The notes: generated by a model from the sequence alone, not told the origin. 64,000 nt of DNA from an uncultured Clostridia bacterium (GCA_948440265.1 CAOJOK010000001.1:124001-188000); one strand, 5' to 3'. Counted from the stretch's first letter, positions 35,218 through 44,302 are shown. Program-made: numbers and translations.

Positions 35218-36966
35218 TTATTCTTCTATACGATATTTTCCGCTTTTGTAAAGTGAATTGAATATTACGGCACTGACGGGAAGATTTGTCGTCATTATTG
35301 CGGGAACAAGCAATGTGACCAAATATTCCGTACTGAAAGTAAGCGGCATTCCCATCATAATATTAACCGTATAAATCAAGACCAATGCCTCAATCATAAC
35401 CACAAATCTGAATACCATAGATATTCGGAAGTTAAAGGTAACGCGCTTTTTCTTTTCGGGGCTTATCAAATTCAAGATGAAAGCAGTTAAAGGAAAGGCA
35501 AGCGATACCACAATTGCTATGATGTAAAATATCAATGCGTTTTTTTGCGGAACGGGGCAACCCAATCTTATTGCAAAGAAAGTGATACTGACTTCCAATA
35601 GCATTAAAATAAATAGAACCAAATAATGCGAAAGCATCAACTTATTCGAATAGAAGTAGTATGCGCTTGCGTATTCTTTTGCGGCATTGTTGCTGTGTGT
35701 GCGTATTTTTACGCCGTCGCCGAGGTCCTTGACGTCCGATTCGAGTTTTTCGAAATTGCGTATGCGAATATTCTCGTTGGAAAGCAATTCGTGTGTGGAC
35801 TCACTGTCGGCAGGCGCTACTTCATCCTGCTCTTCGACGTTATCTACCGTATCGGAATTATCTTCGACGGGGGCAGGGGGCGGCTCGCTTTTTTCTACGG
35901 GTCTGCGACTTGCGTTGTCGACTATATTGTTGTCGCGCAGCTCGCAAAGTATATTTTTATACTCTCTGTTTATAATAATTGCATTTTCATCTGCGTGCGG
36001 AACCGGACTGTCATAACTGTAAAATTCGGGACGCTGCGGTTCTACATTCTGTGACTCGGAAAATTCCGGTTCAGGCTCTTTGGTTTGTTCGCTCGGATAG
36101 TCTTCTACGATTCTCGAAGTGAATGACGGAATAAAATCGTCATTTTCGTCGATATCGTCGGGAACTGCTTTAGCCATAGGTTCGTCGTCGAAATAGCTTT
36201 CGGTGAAATAACTATTCGGGTCAATGATTTCCGAAGGTTCATAATGCTCGTTCTTGACTTTTTCCGAATAACTGCCGTCATTTTGCATTTCCAGCATTTC
36301 ATTCATTATTGCCGTTGTATCGACGTAATCACGGTTAAACGATTGACTTTTCTGTTCGGGAGCAGAATACCCGTCGTTATTTTCGTCTCTCCTTTGTTCT
36401 GCAAGTTCATCGCTGTACGATTCGCCGTCTATTATATCGGAGATGATTTCGTCTTGAGCCGTATCATTTTCCGAAACGGTCTCATCATCATACTCGCTTG
36501 CTTTCTCGCTATCGATATCCGATTCATCTTCATCGATATTCTCTATATACTGCGAGTTTTCATCGTCGGTAATGTTCTTTTCTTCATCGGTATTATTTTC
36601 CGTGTTTGTTGCAACGGAAGAAAAATCAAAATCTTTGTCGGATATGAGCTTGTCTATAACCGTTCTCGAATAAACCCATTCGCTTTGATTTTTAATAAAC
36701 AGGTCTTTGCCCATATCGGTAAGAGTGTAATATTTGCGTCGTCCGCCGTTGGATTTGGAACCCCAGTATGATTTAATAAATCCTTGCACTTCCAAGCGTT
36801 TAAGGCAACTGTAAAGAGTGGGCTGCTTAAGAATGTATTGCCCACTGCTCTTTTGCTCGATTTCTTTTATAATATCGAAGCCGTAACGGTCTCCCTCATA
36901 GAGTGCTTTCAATATTATAGTATCGATATGACCTCTGATAAGGTCGCTATGTATGGTATTGTCCAT
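35218..36966 (-). CDS. Membrane-tethered PadR-type transcription regulator
   Basis: 582 aa. Residues 1-105 form a PadR winged-helix domain (GHIDTIILKALYEGDRYGFDIIKEI, LKQPTLYSCLKRLEVQGFIKSYW, GGRRKYYTLTDMG). Residues ~125-430 are a highly acidic, Ser/Asp/Glu-rich disordered stretch. The last ~150 residues contain four predicted membrane helices (HYLVLFILMLLEVSITFFAI, FYIIAIVVSLAFPLTAFIL, MVFRFVVMIEALVLIYTV and YLVTLLVPAIMTTNLPVSAVIF). Ordinary PadR proteins are soluble and 110-180 aa. ATG 36966 is preferred over GTG 36972 because a GGCGG stretch is spaced for it. Regulated genes and signal are unknown. Confidence 0.8.
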   Translation of the reverse strand: MDNTIHSDLIRGHIDTIILKALYEGDRYGFDIIKEIEQKSSGQYILKQPTLYSCLKRLEVQGFIKSYWGSKSNGGRRKYYTLTDMGKDLFIKNQSEWVYSRTVIDKLISDKDFDFSSVATNTENNTDEEKNITDDENSQYIENIDEDESDIDSEKASEYDDETVSENDTAQDEIISDIIDGESYSDELAEQRRDENNDGYSAPEQKSQSFNRDYVDTTAIMNEMLEMQNDGSYSEKVKNEHYEPSEIIDPNSYFTESYFDDEPMAKAVPDDIDENDDFIPSFTSRIVEDYPSEQTKEPEPEFSESQNVEPQRPEFYSYDSPVPHADENAIIINREYKNILCELRDNNIVDNASRRPVEKSEPPPAPVEDNSDTVDNVEEQDEVAPADSESTHELLSNENIRIRNFEKLESDVKDLGDGVKIRTHSNNAAKEYASAYYFYSNKLMLSHYLVLFILMLLEVSITFFAIRLGCPVPQKNALIFYIIAIVVSLAFPLTAFILNLISPEKKKRVTFNFRISMVFRFVVMIEALVLIYTVNIMMGMPLTFSTEYLVTLLVPAIMTTNLPVSAVIFNSLYKSGKYRIEE

Positions 36967-36982
36967 AAACACCGCCGAAAAT

Positions 36983-37022
36983 TGTATACATATATTTTAT
37001 AACGAAAAACGATTTTTGTCAA
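36983..37022 (-). promoter_or_regulatory. Sigma-A promoter and TGTATACA palindrome of the PadR-like gene
   Basis: On the minus strand: TTGACA (37022-37017), 17-bp spacer, TAAAAT (36999-36994). The 8-bp palindrome TGTATACA lies between the -10 and the start, a plausible autoregulatory operator. Confidence 0.65.
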
Positions 37023-37095
37023 TGAATTATAACTGATAGTAGTCTAAAACAACAAACTAAATATATTTTTTTATTTGCTATAAGCGGGAAATCAA

Positions 37096-37124
37096 TTGAT
37101 TGTTGTCGAAAAATAATGTATAAT
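37096..37124 (+). promoter_or_regulatory. Sigma-A promoter of the thioesterase gene, directly abutting its start
   Basis: TTGATT (37096-37101), 17-bp spacer, TATAAT (37119-37124). The ATG at 37131 is 6 nt after the -10, so +1 should fall on or next to the start codon. Confidence 0.8.
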
Positions 37125-37130
37125 CATTAT

Positions 37131-37892
37131 ATGGAAAATTTAAGAGAAAAATATTTATCGTATAGGATGGACTATACGGTCGCCGTTGACGAAGTTGATT
37201 TTAGCGAACGATTGAAACCAAGCGCCGTTTTACAGTATTTTCAAGATTTGGCGACTTTGCACGCCGATGTTTTGGGAATCGGCTTTCAAAAAATGCTTAA
37301 AGCAAATTTGATATGGGTGCTGACCCGTATGACCGTCAACTATAATCGCTATCCGAAAATAGGCGAGAAGATAACCGTTACGACCTTTCCCGAAAAACCG
37401 CACGTTGCCGATGCGATAAGAGATTATTATATTACGGATGAAAACGGAAAGACGATAATAAGCGGTTCGTCAAAATGGGTGGTAATCGATTTTAATAATC
37501 ATATGATTCGCCGTTGTTCCAATCTTTTTGATTTTGAAGACAGTAAATATATCCCGTATGCGCCTTTCGAGAATGCAAATAGAACATTATCCGATAAAGA
37601 TTGCGATTATGAGTGTATTATGTCAGACAAGGTTCATATTTGCGAGCTGGATAGAAACGTGCATATGAATAATGCCCGTTATGGAGACATTATGCTGAAT
37701 TCTTTTTCCATAGATTGGCTAAAAAAGCACAGCATACAAAAATTCGATATAAACTTTTTAAGCGAGCTTAAATACGGCGATTGTTACAAAGTTTATAAAA
37801 GCACGGAAAAAGGCTTGACGACGTCTTTGCGTGCCGAGAAAGACGATAAAATAGCTTTCAGAGCCGAAATAGATTGGAAAGCCAATGATTGA
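37131..37892 (+). CDS. Acyl-ACP thioesterase
   Basis: 253 aa, double hotdog fold of the FatA/FatB-like bacterial family. The first hotdog begins YTVAVDEVDFSERLKPSAVLQYFQDLATLHADVLGIG; the second contains VHICELDRNVHMNNARYGDIMLN, with the catalytic Asn/His region. It releases fatty acids from acyl carrier protein. Starts before 37131 are ruled out because they overlap the -10 box. No ribosome site is present, consistent with a leaderless mRNA. Met13 at 37167 is the alternative start. Overlaps the next gene by 8 nt. Confidence 0.9.
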   Translation: MENLREKYLSYRMDYTVAVDEVDFSERLKPSAVLQYFQDLATLHADVLGIGFQKMLKANLIWVLTRMTVNYNRYPKIGEKITVTTFPEKPHVADAIRDYYITDENGKTIISGSSKWVVIDFNNHMIRRCSNLFDFEDSKYIPYAPFENANRTLSDKDCDYECIMSDKVHICELDRNVHMNNARYGDIMLNSFSIDWLKKHSIQKFDINFLSELKYGDCYKVYKSTEKGLTTSLRAEKDDKIAFRAEIDWKAND

Positions 37893-38541
37893 GTATGATT
37901 TGGTTCGCAGCAAAAGAAAGACAATCGGGATAATTGTCAAGGACGGAAAAGTGTGTGTAAAAGCTCCGGTTCGTATGCCGGAAGTTCAGATTCAAGAATT
38001 CGTCGACAAGAACGCCGATTGGATTTTATCCAAGCTGAAAAAAAGAGCCGAAATGCGTGAGCGCTTTTCAAGCGTACTGGAATTTAATAAATATGTGTTG
38101 CGCGGTAATTTTTTATCGGTTGGTTATACGGATAAAAAGCGTATCGCTATTTCGGAGAATGAAATTCTTTTGCCGAAAGATTGCGAGTCGCCGTCTAAAA
38201 TGCTTATGCGCGAGTATAAGAAAATTGCAGGCGAATTTTTGACTGATAGAGTTGCGGAATTGTCTGCAATCTTAAATACGAATTATAAAACAGTGCTTTT
38301 ATCAAATGCAAGGACAAAATGGGGCAGTTGCAGTTCTGACGGAGTTCTGCGTTTAAATTGGCGTCTTATTCTTTTGCCGGACGGGATTATAGACTATGTG
38401 ATTATTCACGAGTTATGTCACACAAAAGAATTAAATCATTCGCGTAAATTTTGGAATTTAGTTGAAGAACATATTCCCGATTACAAAATAAGACGACAGA
38501 AGTTAAAACAGTTTGTTCCGTTGATAGAGTATTGCAGATGA
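37885..38541 (+). CDS. YgjP-like metallopeptidase domain protein (M48/SprT-type)
   Basis: 218 aa. Zinc motif HELCH in IIHELCHTKELNHSRKFWNLVEEH (about residues 171-194), preceded by the family motif RTKWGSCSSDGVLRLNWRLI. This is the DUF45/YgjP family, often annotated M48; substrate unknown. The start overlaps the thioesterase end and the stop overlaps the lipoprotein start (ATGA), so all three are co-translated. Confidence 0.9.
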   Translation: MIEYDLVRSKRKTIGIIVKDGKVCVKAPVRMPEVQIQEFVDKNADWILSKLKKRAEMRERFSSVLEFNKYVLRGNFLSVGYTDKKRIAISENEILLPKDCESPSKMLMREYKKIAGEFLTDRVAELSAILNTNYKTVLLSNARTKWGSCSSDGVLRLNWRLILLPDGIIDYVIIHELCHTKELNHSRKFWNLVEEHIPDYKIRRQKLKQFVPLIEYCR

Positions 38542-39740
38542 AGAATCTAAAAAGTATTGTTATAACAATTTCCTGTATACTGTGTATGCTGTTTTGCTCG
38601 GCGTGCTCGGTGACGTTGGAGTTATATGATACTCTTGACCGTTACGGTGAAATTATAGACGGCATTTCTCAATACTTTCCGCCGTCTGAAGACGATAAGC
38701 CATTGCCGCCCGATATTTCGATACACGGATATAAGCTGCTTTCAAACGAAGGATTTGATGTTCCCTCGAGTTTTTCGGAAAGCAGTTATGCATTGACGTC
38801 TATCGACGGAAAAAGCGTGTTGATAGATAGGCAGGGGAATAAGTATACTCCGCCTAAAGACTTGAACGAAATACTATTTGATAAATACATATATGAAGAA
38901 AACGGTTTAAACGGATTGAAAGATGTGCCGGGAACCATTCTTCTGAACGCTCATTACGATAATATAATTGTTTACGGTAATAATTTCCTTGCTTCGATAA
39001 ACAATACTGTTTATATTTATGAGAATGGTGAAATATCTTCCGTCATATCGGAAAATAATTTTGATATCTCTTTAACCGATAATAATTGCTTGATAGTTGA
39101 CTATGAATTGTGCGATATGCAACTGCGTCCGATAATATTCGGCGGCTATCGGGTCGTTAACATATACGACGGAATTGCAAAAATTAAAAATGAGAATGGG
39201 CGTCTCGGCTTTTTCGATATCGAGAACAATTCTTTGATTGCAGAGCCTCGCTACTATACCGCCGCTCAATTCATAAACGGCTATGCGCAGGTACAGCTGA
39301 AGTTGGAAGGAGAGTATTTTGTTATTGATAAAAGCGGCGATATAAAAGCAAGTTTTGTAGAAAGAACTTTTGGAATGTATGACGGTTATATGTTCGTGCT
39401 CGACGACGGTCAATACAAATTATTCGATGCGAGTTTTAATGCGACGGGTATTGCTTTCTCGAATGTTTTCGGCGCTCGCGTTTACGGCGATTACATTATA
39501 GACGTTTCTTGTAACAGGCTGTTTTCGGTAAAAAAGAAAAAATATGTTTCGGAAAGATTCCTGTCGATAGAGCCGTTTGAATACGGTTTTATCTGTAAAA
39601 ATAGTGATGGCTCCGTTTTATATGATAAAGAGCTGAATAAACTCGGCGAATTTGAAAGTATTATGTGTGACAAAAATATTATTTCTGTGTTGTATAAAGG
39701 CAAATACTATTATTTTTCCAAAGTTTCGGAAGAAAAATAG
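38538..39740 (+). CDS. Putative lipoprotein with WG-like repeats
   Basis: 400 aa. Signal peptide with hydrophobic core (about residues 6-22) ending at CSAC, a likely lipidation cysteine. The rest consists of beta-rich repeats of about 35-45 residues reading like degenerate WG/KWG repeats (IDGKSVLIDRQGNKYTPP, NENGRLGFFDIENNSLIAEPRYY, GEYFVIDKSGDI, DDGQYKLFDASF). It is presumably anchored on the outside of the cell membrane. Function unknown. ATG 38538 overlaps the preceding stop. No terminator before rex was identified. Confidence 0.65.
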   Translation: MKNLKSIVITISCILCMLFCSACSVTLELYDTLDRYGEIIDGISQYFPPSEDDKPLPPDISIHGYKLLSNEGFDVPSSFSESSYALTSIDGKSVLIDRQGNKYTPPKDLNEILFDKYIYEENGLNGLKDVPGTILLNAHYDNIIVYGNNFLASINNTVYIYENGEISSVISENNFDISLTDNNCLIVDYELCDMQLRPIIFGGYRVVNIYDGIAKIKNENGRLGFFDIENNSLIAEPRYYTAAQFINGYAQVQLKLEGEYFVIDKSGDIKASFVERTFGMYDGYMFVLDDGQYKLFDASFNATGIAFSNVFGARVYGDYIIDVSCNRLFSVKKKKYVSERFLSIEPFEYGFICKNSDGSVLYDKELNKLGEFESIMCDKNIISVLYKGKYYYFSKVSEEK

Positions 39741-39762
39741 ATTATTTGCTCTGTTTATTTGC

Positions 39763-39813
39763 TTGACTTTTTTCAATCGATTGGATAAAATATTATCGAT
39801 ACATTTGTATCGA
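39763..39813 (+). promoter_or_regulatory. rex promoter with inverted repeat at the transcription start
   Basis: TTGACT (39763-39768), 17-bp spacer, TAAAAT (39786-39791). A perfect inverted repeat TCGATACA-TT-TGTATCGA (39796-39813) covers the expected +1. It does not match the usual Rex box (TTGTTAA-N4-TTAACAA), so the binder is unknown. Confidence 0.75.
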
Positions 39814-39825
39814 ATAGAGGCTTGT

Positions 39826-40482
39826 ATGATTGAATGTAAAGAAGACGCAATAACTTCTAAAACGACAATTTCGAGATTGCCTAAATATCTCCGCTATGTC
39901 AAGCAGATGATAGAACGGGGAGAAGAAAACATTTCGTCTACCAAAATGGCGGAAGCACTGTGTCTTAATGCAATTCAAGTCAGAAAGGACTTGGCTCTTA
40001 TAAGTCCCGTGTCGGGAAGACCGAAGCTCGGCTTTTCGGCGCAAGAGTTAGTTGTTGCGTTAGAAGAGTTTTTGGGATGTAATAACGTCAAAGATGCGCT
40101 ACTTGTCGGAGTAGGCGGACTGGGCAGGACGTTGCTTTCATATGAGGGTTTTAAAAACTACGGATTGAATATTGTAGCGGCATTCGATATCAAGTCGGAG
40201 CTTATGAATAAAAAAATCAACGACATAAATATTTTTCCGATGAGCAAATTAAGCGATATTGCGGAAAGATTAAGTATTAAAATGGGAATAATAACCGTTC
40301 CGGCATCGACGGCACAAGCAGTAGCCGATAAAATGGTGGAGAGCGGAATTATGGCAATTTGGAATTTCGCTCCGACGCATTTGAAATTGCCCGATAATAT
40401 TGCCGTCAAAAATGAAGATTTGGCTGCGTCGCTTGCCGTCTTGTCTCGCGAGCTTAAAGACGCATTAAATCGTCAGCTTTGA
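39826..40482 (+). CDS. rex: Redox-sensing transcriptional repressor Rex
   Basis: 218 aa. An N-terminal winged helix (ISRLPKYLRYVKQM, SSTKMAEALCLNAIQVRKDLALI) is followed by a Rossmann domain (LVGVGGLGRTLL, about residues 87-98) that senses the NADH/NAD+ ratio. Family-typical length. It is inferred to repress adhE, which starts 46 nt downstream. ATG 39826 has AGAGG upstream; the long open frame further upstream is inside the promoter region and is not used. Confidence 0.96.
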   Translation: MIECKEDAITSKTTISRLPKYLRYVKQMIERGEENISSTKMAEALCLNAIQVRKDLALISPVSGRPKLGFSAQELVVALEEFLGCNNVKDALLVGVGGLGRTLLSYEGFKNYGLNIVAAFDIKSELMNKKINDINIFPMSKLSDIAERLSIKMGIITVPASTAQAVADKMVESGIMAIWNFAPTHLKLPDNIAVKNEDLAASLAVLSRELKDALNRQL

Positions 40483-40528
40483 CGGCTATTTTAAAATTGT
40501 TATAAATTTTTTTAAGAAGGAGATATAT

Positions 40529-43138
40529 ATGGACAACAAAACTACAATACCGTTTGTAGATTCTGTGGAGACCTTGGAAGAAAGGATGAAACAGATGCGC
40601 ATTGCGCAAAAAGAGTTTGCGTCTTATTCGCAAGAACAAGTCGACAAAATCTTTCGTGCGGCAGCTTTGGCTGCAAACAAAGAGAGAATTCCGCTTGCGA
40701 AAATGGCAGTGGAAGAAACAGGTATGGGCATAGTGGAAGATAAGGTAATCAAAAACCACTATGCGGCAGAATATATCTATAATACTTATAAGGATACAAA
40801 AACCTGCGGCGTTATAGAATATGACGAAGCGTTCGGTATAAAAAAGATAGCCGAGCCGATTGGAATAATAGCCGCAGTCATACCGACAACCAATCCCACG
40901 TCTACGGCAATTTTCAAGACGTTGCTGGCTTTAAAAACGAGAAACGGAATTATCATCAGCCCGCATCCCAGAGCAAAAAATTGTACGATAGAAGCGGCTA
41001 AAATAGTGTTAAAAGCGGCGGTTGCCGCCGGCGCGCCCGAAGGTATCATCGGTTGGATTGACGTGCCTGCTCTTGACTTGACAAATGCCGTAATGAAAAG
41101 TGCGGACATAATTCTGGCGACAGGCGGTCCGGGTATGGTCAAGGCGGCATATTCGTCCGGCAAACCTGCACTCGGTGTAGGACCGGGCAATACTCCTGCA
41201 ATCATAGACGATTCCGCAGATATAAAAGTCGCCGTAAACTCGATTATTCATTCCAAGACATTCGATAACGGCGTTATTTGCGCGTCCGAGCAGTCTGTGA
41301 TAGTTTTGGATAAGGTCTATAACCAAGTTAAAAAAGAATTTAAGGATAGGGGCTGTTATTTGCTTAATCCCGAAGAAACGGACAAAGTCAGAAGCACTAT
41401 AATAATCAACGGTGCGCTTAACTCCAAAATAGCAGGTCAGTCGGCATATAAGATAGCGCAGCTTTCCGGAATCAAAGTGCCTGAAAAAACGAAAATTCTT
41501 ATCGGAGAAGTTACCAGCGTAAGCATCGACGAAGAATTTGCACACGAAAAACTTTCGCCCGTACTTGCAATGTACAGAGCGGAAAACTTTGATGACGCTG
41601 TCGGTAAGGCAGAGCAGCTTATTGCAGACGGCGGATACGGACATACTTCGTCGCTGTATATAAATATTCAGACGGGACAGGAAAAAATCGCTGAATTCCA
41701 GTCCAGAATGAAAACCTGCCGTATTTTGATAAACACGCCTTCGTCGCAGGGCGGTATAGGTGATTTGTACAACTTCAAACTTGCGCCTTCGCTTACCTTG
41801 GGTTGCGGAACGTGGGGCGGAAACTCTGTTTCCGAAAATGTCGGAGTTAAACATCTTATCAATATCAAAACTGTTGCCGAAAGGAGAGAGAATATGCTGT
41901 GGTTGAGAACACCTTCCAAAATTTATCATAAAAAAGGATGCCTGCCCGTTGCGCTCGATGAGCTTAAAACTGTTTTGGGCAAGAAAAAAGTATTTATTGT
42001 TACCGACGAATTTTTGTATAAAAACGGCTATACGAAGACGATTACCGATAAACTCGATTCTATGGGAATCACTCACACGACGTTCTTCAATGTCGCGCCC
42101 GACCCGACTCTGGCTTGTGCAAAAGAAGGCACGGCGGCAATCAACGCGTTCGGTCCCGACTGTATAATAGCTGTCGGCGGTGGCTCGGCAATGGATGCCG
42201 CAAAAATTATGTGGGTAATGTACGAACATCCCGAAGTCGACTTTATGGATATGGCTATGCGTTTTATGGATATACGTAAGCGTGTGTATACTTTCCCGAA
42301 AATGGGCGAAAAAGCATACTTTATTGCCGTACCCACTTCTGCGGGAACAGGTTCGGAAGTTACGCCGTTCGCGGTTATAACAGACGAACAGTCGGGAATA
42401 AAATATCCGCTCGCAGACTACGAACTGCTTCCCAATATGGCAATTATAGATGCCGACCTTATGATGAATATGCCGAAAGGCTTGACGTCGGCAAGCGGTA
42501 TCGATGCTATGACGCACGCGCTGGAAGCCTATGCGGCTATGCTGGCGACTCCCTATACGGACGGTCAGGCGCTTGTGGCACTTAAGCTCATATTCAAGTA
42601 TTTGCCGAGAGCGTATGAAAACGGTGCAAATGATGCCGAAGCAAGAGAGCAGATGGCAAATGCGTCCACTATGGCAGGTATTGCGTTTGCAAATGCATTC
42701 CTTGGCGTATGCCACTCGATGGCGCATAAACTCGGCGCATTCCACCATTTGCCGCACGGCATTGCCAATGCGCTTCTGATAAATGAAGTTATAAAATTCA
42801 ATGCGGCGGAAGTTCCCACAAAAATGGGTACGTTCCCGCAGTATGCATATCCGCACACGCTTCGCAGATATGCCGAAGTCAGTGAATTCCTCGGTTTCGA
42901 AGGCAAAAACGACAAAGAAAAAGTAGAGAACTTGTTAAAAGAAATCGATAAACTTAAAGCAAAAGTCGGCATCAAAAAAACAATAAAAGATTACGGTGTC
43001 GACGAAAAGGTATTCTTGGAAAAGCTTGATGAAATGACGGAACAGGCTTTCGACGACCAGTGTACCGGCGCTAACCCGAGATATCCTTTAATGAGCGAAA
43101 TAAAACAAATGTATCTGAACGCATATTACGGTAAATAA
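40529..43138 (+). CDS. adhE: Bifunctional acetaldehyde-CoA/alcohol dehydrogenase AdhE
   Basis: 869 aa, standard fusion length. Residues 1-440 are an acylating aldehyde dehydrogenase (GPGNTPAII, catalytic Cys in DNGVICASEQS). Residues 455-869 are an iron-dependent alcohol dehydrogenase (GGGSAMDAAK, DAMTHALEAYAA, HSMAHKLGAFHHLPHGIANA metal ligands). It reduces acetyl-CoA to ethanol, regenerating NAD+ in fermentation; family members form filaments (spirosomes). Strong AAGGAGA before the ATG. Only a Rex half-site-like TTGTTA (40497-40502) is seen upstream. Confidence 0.97.
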   Translation: MDNKTTIPFVDSVETLEERMKQMRIAQKEFASYSQEQVDKIFRAAALAANKERIPLAKMAVEETGMGIVEDKVIKNHYAAEYIYNTYKDTKTCGVIEYDEAFGIKKIAEPIGIIAAVIPTTNPTSTAIFKTLLALKTRNGIIISPHPRAKNCTIEAAKIVLKAAVAAGAPEGIIGWIDVPALDLTNAVMKSADIILATGGPGMVKAAYSSGKPALGVGPGNTPAIIDDSADIKVAVNSIIHSKTFDNGVICASEQSVIVLDKVYNQVKKEFKDRGCYLLNPEETDKVRSTIIINGALNSKIAGQSAYKIAQLSGIKVPEKTKILIGEVTSVSIDEEFAHEKLSPVLAMYRAENFDDAVGKAEQLIADGGYGHTSSLYINIQTGQEKIAEFQSRMKTCRILINTPSSQGGIGDLYNFKLAPSLTLGCGTWGGNSVSENVGVKHLINIKTVAERRENMLWLRTPSKIYHKKGCLPVALDELKTVLGKKKVFIVTDEFLYKNGYTKTITDKLDSMGITHTTFFNVAPDPTLACAKEGTAAINAFGPDCIIAVGGGSAMDAAKIMWVMYEHPEVDFMDMAMRFMDIRKRVYTFPKMGEKAYFIAVPTSAGTGSEVTPFAVITDEQSGIKYPLADYELLPNMAIIDADLMMNMPKGLTSASGIDAMTHALEAYAAMLATPYTDGQALVALKLIFKYLPRAYENGANDAEAREQMANASTMAGIAFANAFLGVCHSMAHKLGAFHHLPHGIANALLINEVIKFNAAEVPTKMGTFPQYAYPHTLRRYAEVSEFLGFEGKNDKEKVENLLKEIDKLKAKVGIKKTIKDYGVDEKVFLEKLDEMTEQAFDDQCTGANPRYPLMSEIKQMYLNAYYGK

Positions 43139-43152
43139 GGAGGTATGATATA

Positions 43153-43905
43153 ATGAAATTGGATAATGTTATAGCGACAAGACCGGACAAGACAATATAC
43201 CGCGACGGTGACAAAATTATTAAAGTTTTTGCAAAAGATAAAAGTAAGTCGGATGTATTGAATGAAGCTTTAAATCAATCCCGCGTAGAAGAAACAGGAC
43301 TGCAAATTCCGAGAATAATCGATGTCAAGTGTCTCGATGACGGACGCTGGGCGATAGTTATGGATTATATTTCGGGAAAAACGCTGTCGCAGCTTATGGC
43401 GGAGAATCCTTCAAAGACGGATGAATACTTGAATATGTTTGTCGATTTGCAGCTTAAAATGCATTTGCAAAAAGTTCCGCTTTTAAACAAACTCAAAGAC
43501 AAGATGACGAGAAAAATTTCCGAAACCGATTTGAGTGCAACCGTTAGATATGAACTCAATGTGAGATTGGAAAGTATGCCCAAGCATACAAAACTTTGTC
43601 ACGGCGATTTCAACCCGAGTAACGTAATAATTCGTGAAGACGGGCAGGCATTCATAATCGACTGGGCGCACGCCACGCAGGGAAATGCAAGTGCAGACGC
43701 GGCAAGGACGTATTTGATGTTCTCATTGAATAACGGAAAAGAAATGGCTGACAAGTATTTAAAACTGTTCTGCGATAAAAGCGATACGGCAAAGCAGTAT
43801 GTCACAAAATGGCTGCCGATAGTTGCCGCATCTCAATCGGTCAAAGGTAAGGAAGAGGAAAAAGAATTCCTTGCAAAGTGGATTGATGTAGTAGAATACG
43901 AATAA
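43153..43905 (+). CDS. TIGR02172-like phosphotransferase (APH/choline kinase fold)
   Basis: 250 aa. Protein-kinase-like fold with the Brenner motif CHGDFNPSNVII and the metal-binding FIIDWAHA (about residues 154-183). The N-lobe begins TIYRDGDKIIKVF. It phosphorylates a small molecule; the substrate is unknown and there is no reason to call it a resistance gene. It lies 14 nt after adhE with its own AGGAGG, so it is probably co-transcribed. Confidence 0.82.
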   Translation: MKLDNVIATRPDKTIYRDGDKIIKVFAKDKSKSDVLNEALNQSRVEETGLQIPRIIDVKCLDDGRWAIVMDYISGKTLSQLMAENPSKTDEYLNMFVDLQLKMHLQKVPLLNKLKDKMTRKISETDLSATVRYELNVRLESMPKHTKLCHGDFNPSNVIIREDGQAFIIDWAHATQGNASADAARTYLMFSLNNGKEMADKYLKLFCDKSDTAKQYVTKWLPIVAASQSVKGKEEEKEFLAKWIDVVEYE

Positions 43906-43926
43906 GAAAAAATAATACAATAACGC

Positions 43927-43959
43927 AAAAGGAACTTCCCGCAAAGAAGTTCCTTTTTT
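43927..43959 (+). terminator. Terminator of the rex-adhE-kinase cluster
   Basis: 12-bp stem AAAAGGAACTTC / GAAGTTCCTTTT (43927-43938, 43946-43957) and a T run. It is nearly symmetric and may also stop minus-strand transcripts from the small RNA region. Confidence 0.9.
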
Positions 43960-44176
43960 AATGTCGGTAACATTATAGAGCGATGTGTTTTACATCAAAA
44001 CAAAGACGGGCCAAAGTAGGGCGGCGCGAAAAATATCTTGTGTTCAAGTAAAAGAAACTGTTTGACGTAATTGGATAACGGAATTACAAACGGACAGTCA
44101 GTCGCATTGCGGTATTGGTGCATTTATATAATTGGCTGTCTCAAAGGAATAAAGTATCGAACAATCTTTATTTACT
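43960..44176. other. Intergenic stretch downstream of the two minus-strand small RNAs
   Basis: No gene can be supported. A minus-strand frame of 42 codons (44123-43995) has no ribosome site. A possible 9-bp stem (about 44094-44102 with 44134-44142, including G-T pairs) and smaller hairpins are present; their significance is unclear. Confidence 0.4.
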
Positions 44177-44297
44177 AAAATACCGTTTCAAACATTACTG
44201 TTTGAAACGGTAAGCGAAAGGTCTACGCATAAAAGCCAAACGTTCCTTTCTGTTCACGCGGAGGTCCCGTGACTTCCCCTGACAGGGGCTGGTGGCT
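44177..44297 (-). ncRNA. Small structured RNA, copy 1
   Basis: Minus-strand transcription unit of about 120 nt with its own promoter (44331-44303) and terminator hairpin (44212-44181, 14-bp perfect stem, loop GTAA, then TTTTAG). The predicted RNA has a 5' hairpin CCCCT/AGGGG, a conserved GTCACGG, and a conserved core from CGCGTGAACAG to GACCTTTC in which GAAAGG pairs with CCTTTC. The core is nearly identical to copy 2, while the two terminator stems share little sequence but keep the fold. No substantial open frame. Family not recognised. Confidence 0.75.
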
Positions 44298-44302
44298 ATT
44301 TC

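Noticed and set aside
40497..40518. Possible Rex box upstream of adhE
   Set aside because: Only a TTGTTA half-site is present; the second half does not match TTAACAA.
41009..42856. 615-codon minus-strand frame opposite adhE
   Set aside because: No family motifs, atypical Cys/His/Arg/Tyr-rich composition, and it mirrors the conserved codons of a clear adhE gene.
43995..44123. 42-codon minus-strand frame downstream of the small RNAs
   Set aside because: No Shine-Dalgarno sequence, no promoter at leaderless distance, and no recognisable family; comparison with relatives would be needed.
44177..44297. Short peptide frame inside small RNA copy 1 (GTG start in the conserved core, about 20 codons)
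   Set aside because: Copy 2 has a one-base insertion and non-synonymous changes in the same stretch, so the frame is not conserved while the RNA is.
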